From: Rhodoferax sp.
Lineage (GTDB): Bacteria; Pseudomonadota; Gammaproteobacteria; Burkholderiales; Burkholderiaceae_C
DNA length: 6,109 bases
Direction: 5' to 3'
Assembly (NCBI GenBank): GCA_021731215.1
Contig: JAKFXU010000051.1
Location: forward strand, 1-6,109
Of the stretch, positions 6,023 to 6,109 are shown piece by piece; position 1 is the stretch's first letter, and the number at the start of each line of letters is the position of its first letter. Both the position numbers and the translations under genes were made by a program. Below the pieces are notes generated by a model that saw only the letters and a list, made by a program, of their open reading frames with translations, had not been told where the DNA came from and did not search any database.

Positions 6023-6109
6023 ATGCAGTGGCGAGGCAGTTTTGTCCTGACTGAGGCGTCCATAGCTTGGGCTATGGACAACGAAGAAGGGCAAAAATGG
6101 CCGCCAATG
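6023..6109 (+). CDS. Possible start of a gene running off the right edge
   Basis: The ATG at 6023 is preceded by GGAGG (6010-6014) with an 8-base gap, a good ribosome site. The frame stays open for all 29 codons to the end of the window: MQWRGSFVLTEASIAWAMDN, then EEGQKWPPM. The peptide is not recognised. The short visible length means the frame could be open by chance, but the ribosome site makes a real start plausible. A 9-bp hairpin (6058-6079) falls inside it. It is the only + strand gene candidate to the right of boxA. Confidence 0.35.
   Translation, partial: MQWRGSFVLTEASIAWAMDNEEGQKWPPM
6058..6079. repeat. 9-bp perfect hairpin near the right edge
   Basis: gtccatagc-ttgg-gctatggac: a perfect 9-bp stem with a 4-base loop. 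No T-run follows on either strand, so an intrinsic terminator is unlikely. It may be a recombination or protein-binding palindrome, or lie by chance inside the candidate gene at 6023. Confidence 0.5.

Noticed and set aside
5815..6081. Antiparallel open frames of 67 and 86 codons
   Set aside because: They overlap each other on opposite strands, have no good ribosome site and show no known domain. I could not identify them as transposase remnants.
1..6109. CRISPR array, tRNA or rRNA
   Set aside because: No regularly spaced direct repeats and no tRNA or rRNA signature were noticed on either strand.

Overview
The window looks like chromosomal DNA of a betaproteobacterium, most likely Burkholderiales of the Comamonadaceae type. 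This is inferred from the high-GC boxB-boxA gene order and from GC-rich intergenic repeats. It joins a conserved catabolic operon to a lower-GC accessory segment that carries a toxin-antitoxin system and gene debris.

Left part (1-2604, + strand, GC-rich): the 3' two thirds of boxB and a complete boxA, the two components of benzoyl-CoA 2,3-epoxidase (aerobic CoA-dependent benzoate degradation). BoxA takes electrons from NADPH through FAD and two [4Fe-4S] clusters. BoxB uses them at a di-iron centre to epoxidise benzoyl-CoA. Between the genes lies a 354-base gap holding two REP/MITE-like palindromic elements in opposite orientation, which can pair with each other.

Middle part (2598-4412, - strand): a DarT-DarG toxin-antitoxin pair. 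DarT ADP-ribosylates DNA. DarG removes the modification with a macrodomain and binds the toxin with its C-terminal domain. darG converges on boxA and the two stop ends overlap by 7 bases. Directly upstream of darT is a 35-codon stub that I read as the N-terminus of a type III restriction subunit (Res). Its stop overlaps the GTG start of darT (GTGA), so the toxin may be translated by coupling to the stub.

Right part (4413-6109): an AT-rich spacer, then on the - strand a small Cys4/winged-helix-like protein, then a two-gene unit with a tiny lipoprotein followed by an XRE-type regulator, coupled by a Shine-Dalgarno that overlaps the lipoprotein stop. Upstream of this unit is a 15-base inverted repeat, a candidate operator, within about 430 bases that hold no convincing gene. 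A possible gene start with a good ribosome site runs off the right edge.

The darTG pair, the type III restriction stub, the small regulator-like genes and the drop in GC all suggest an accessory defence island beside the box operon. No RNA gene, CRISPR array or intact transposase was seen.
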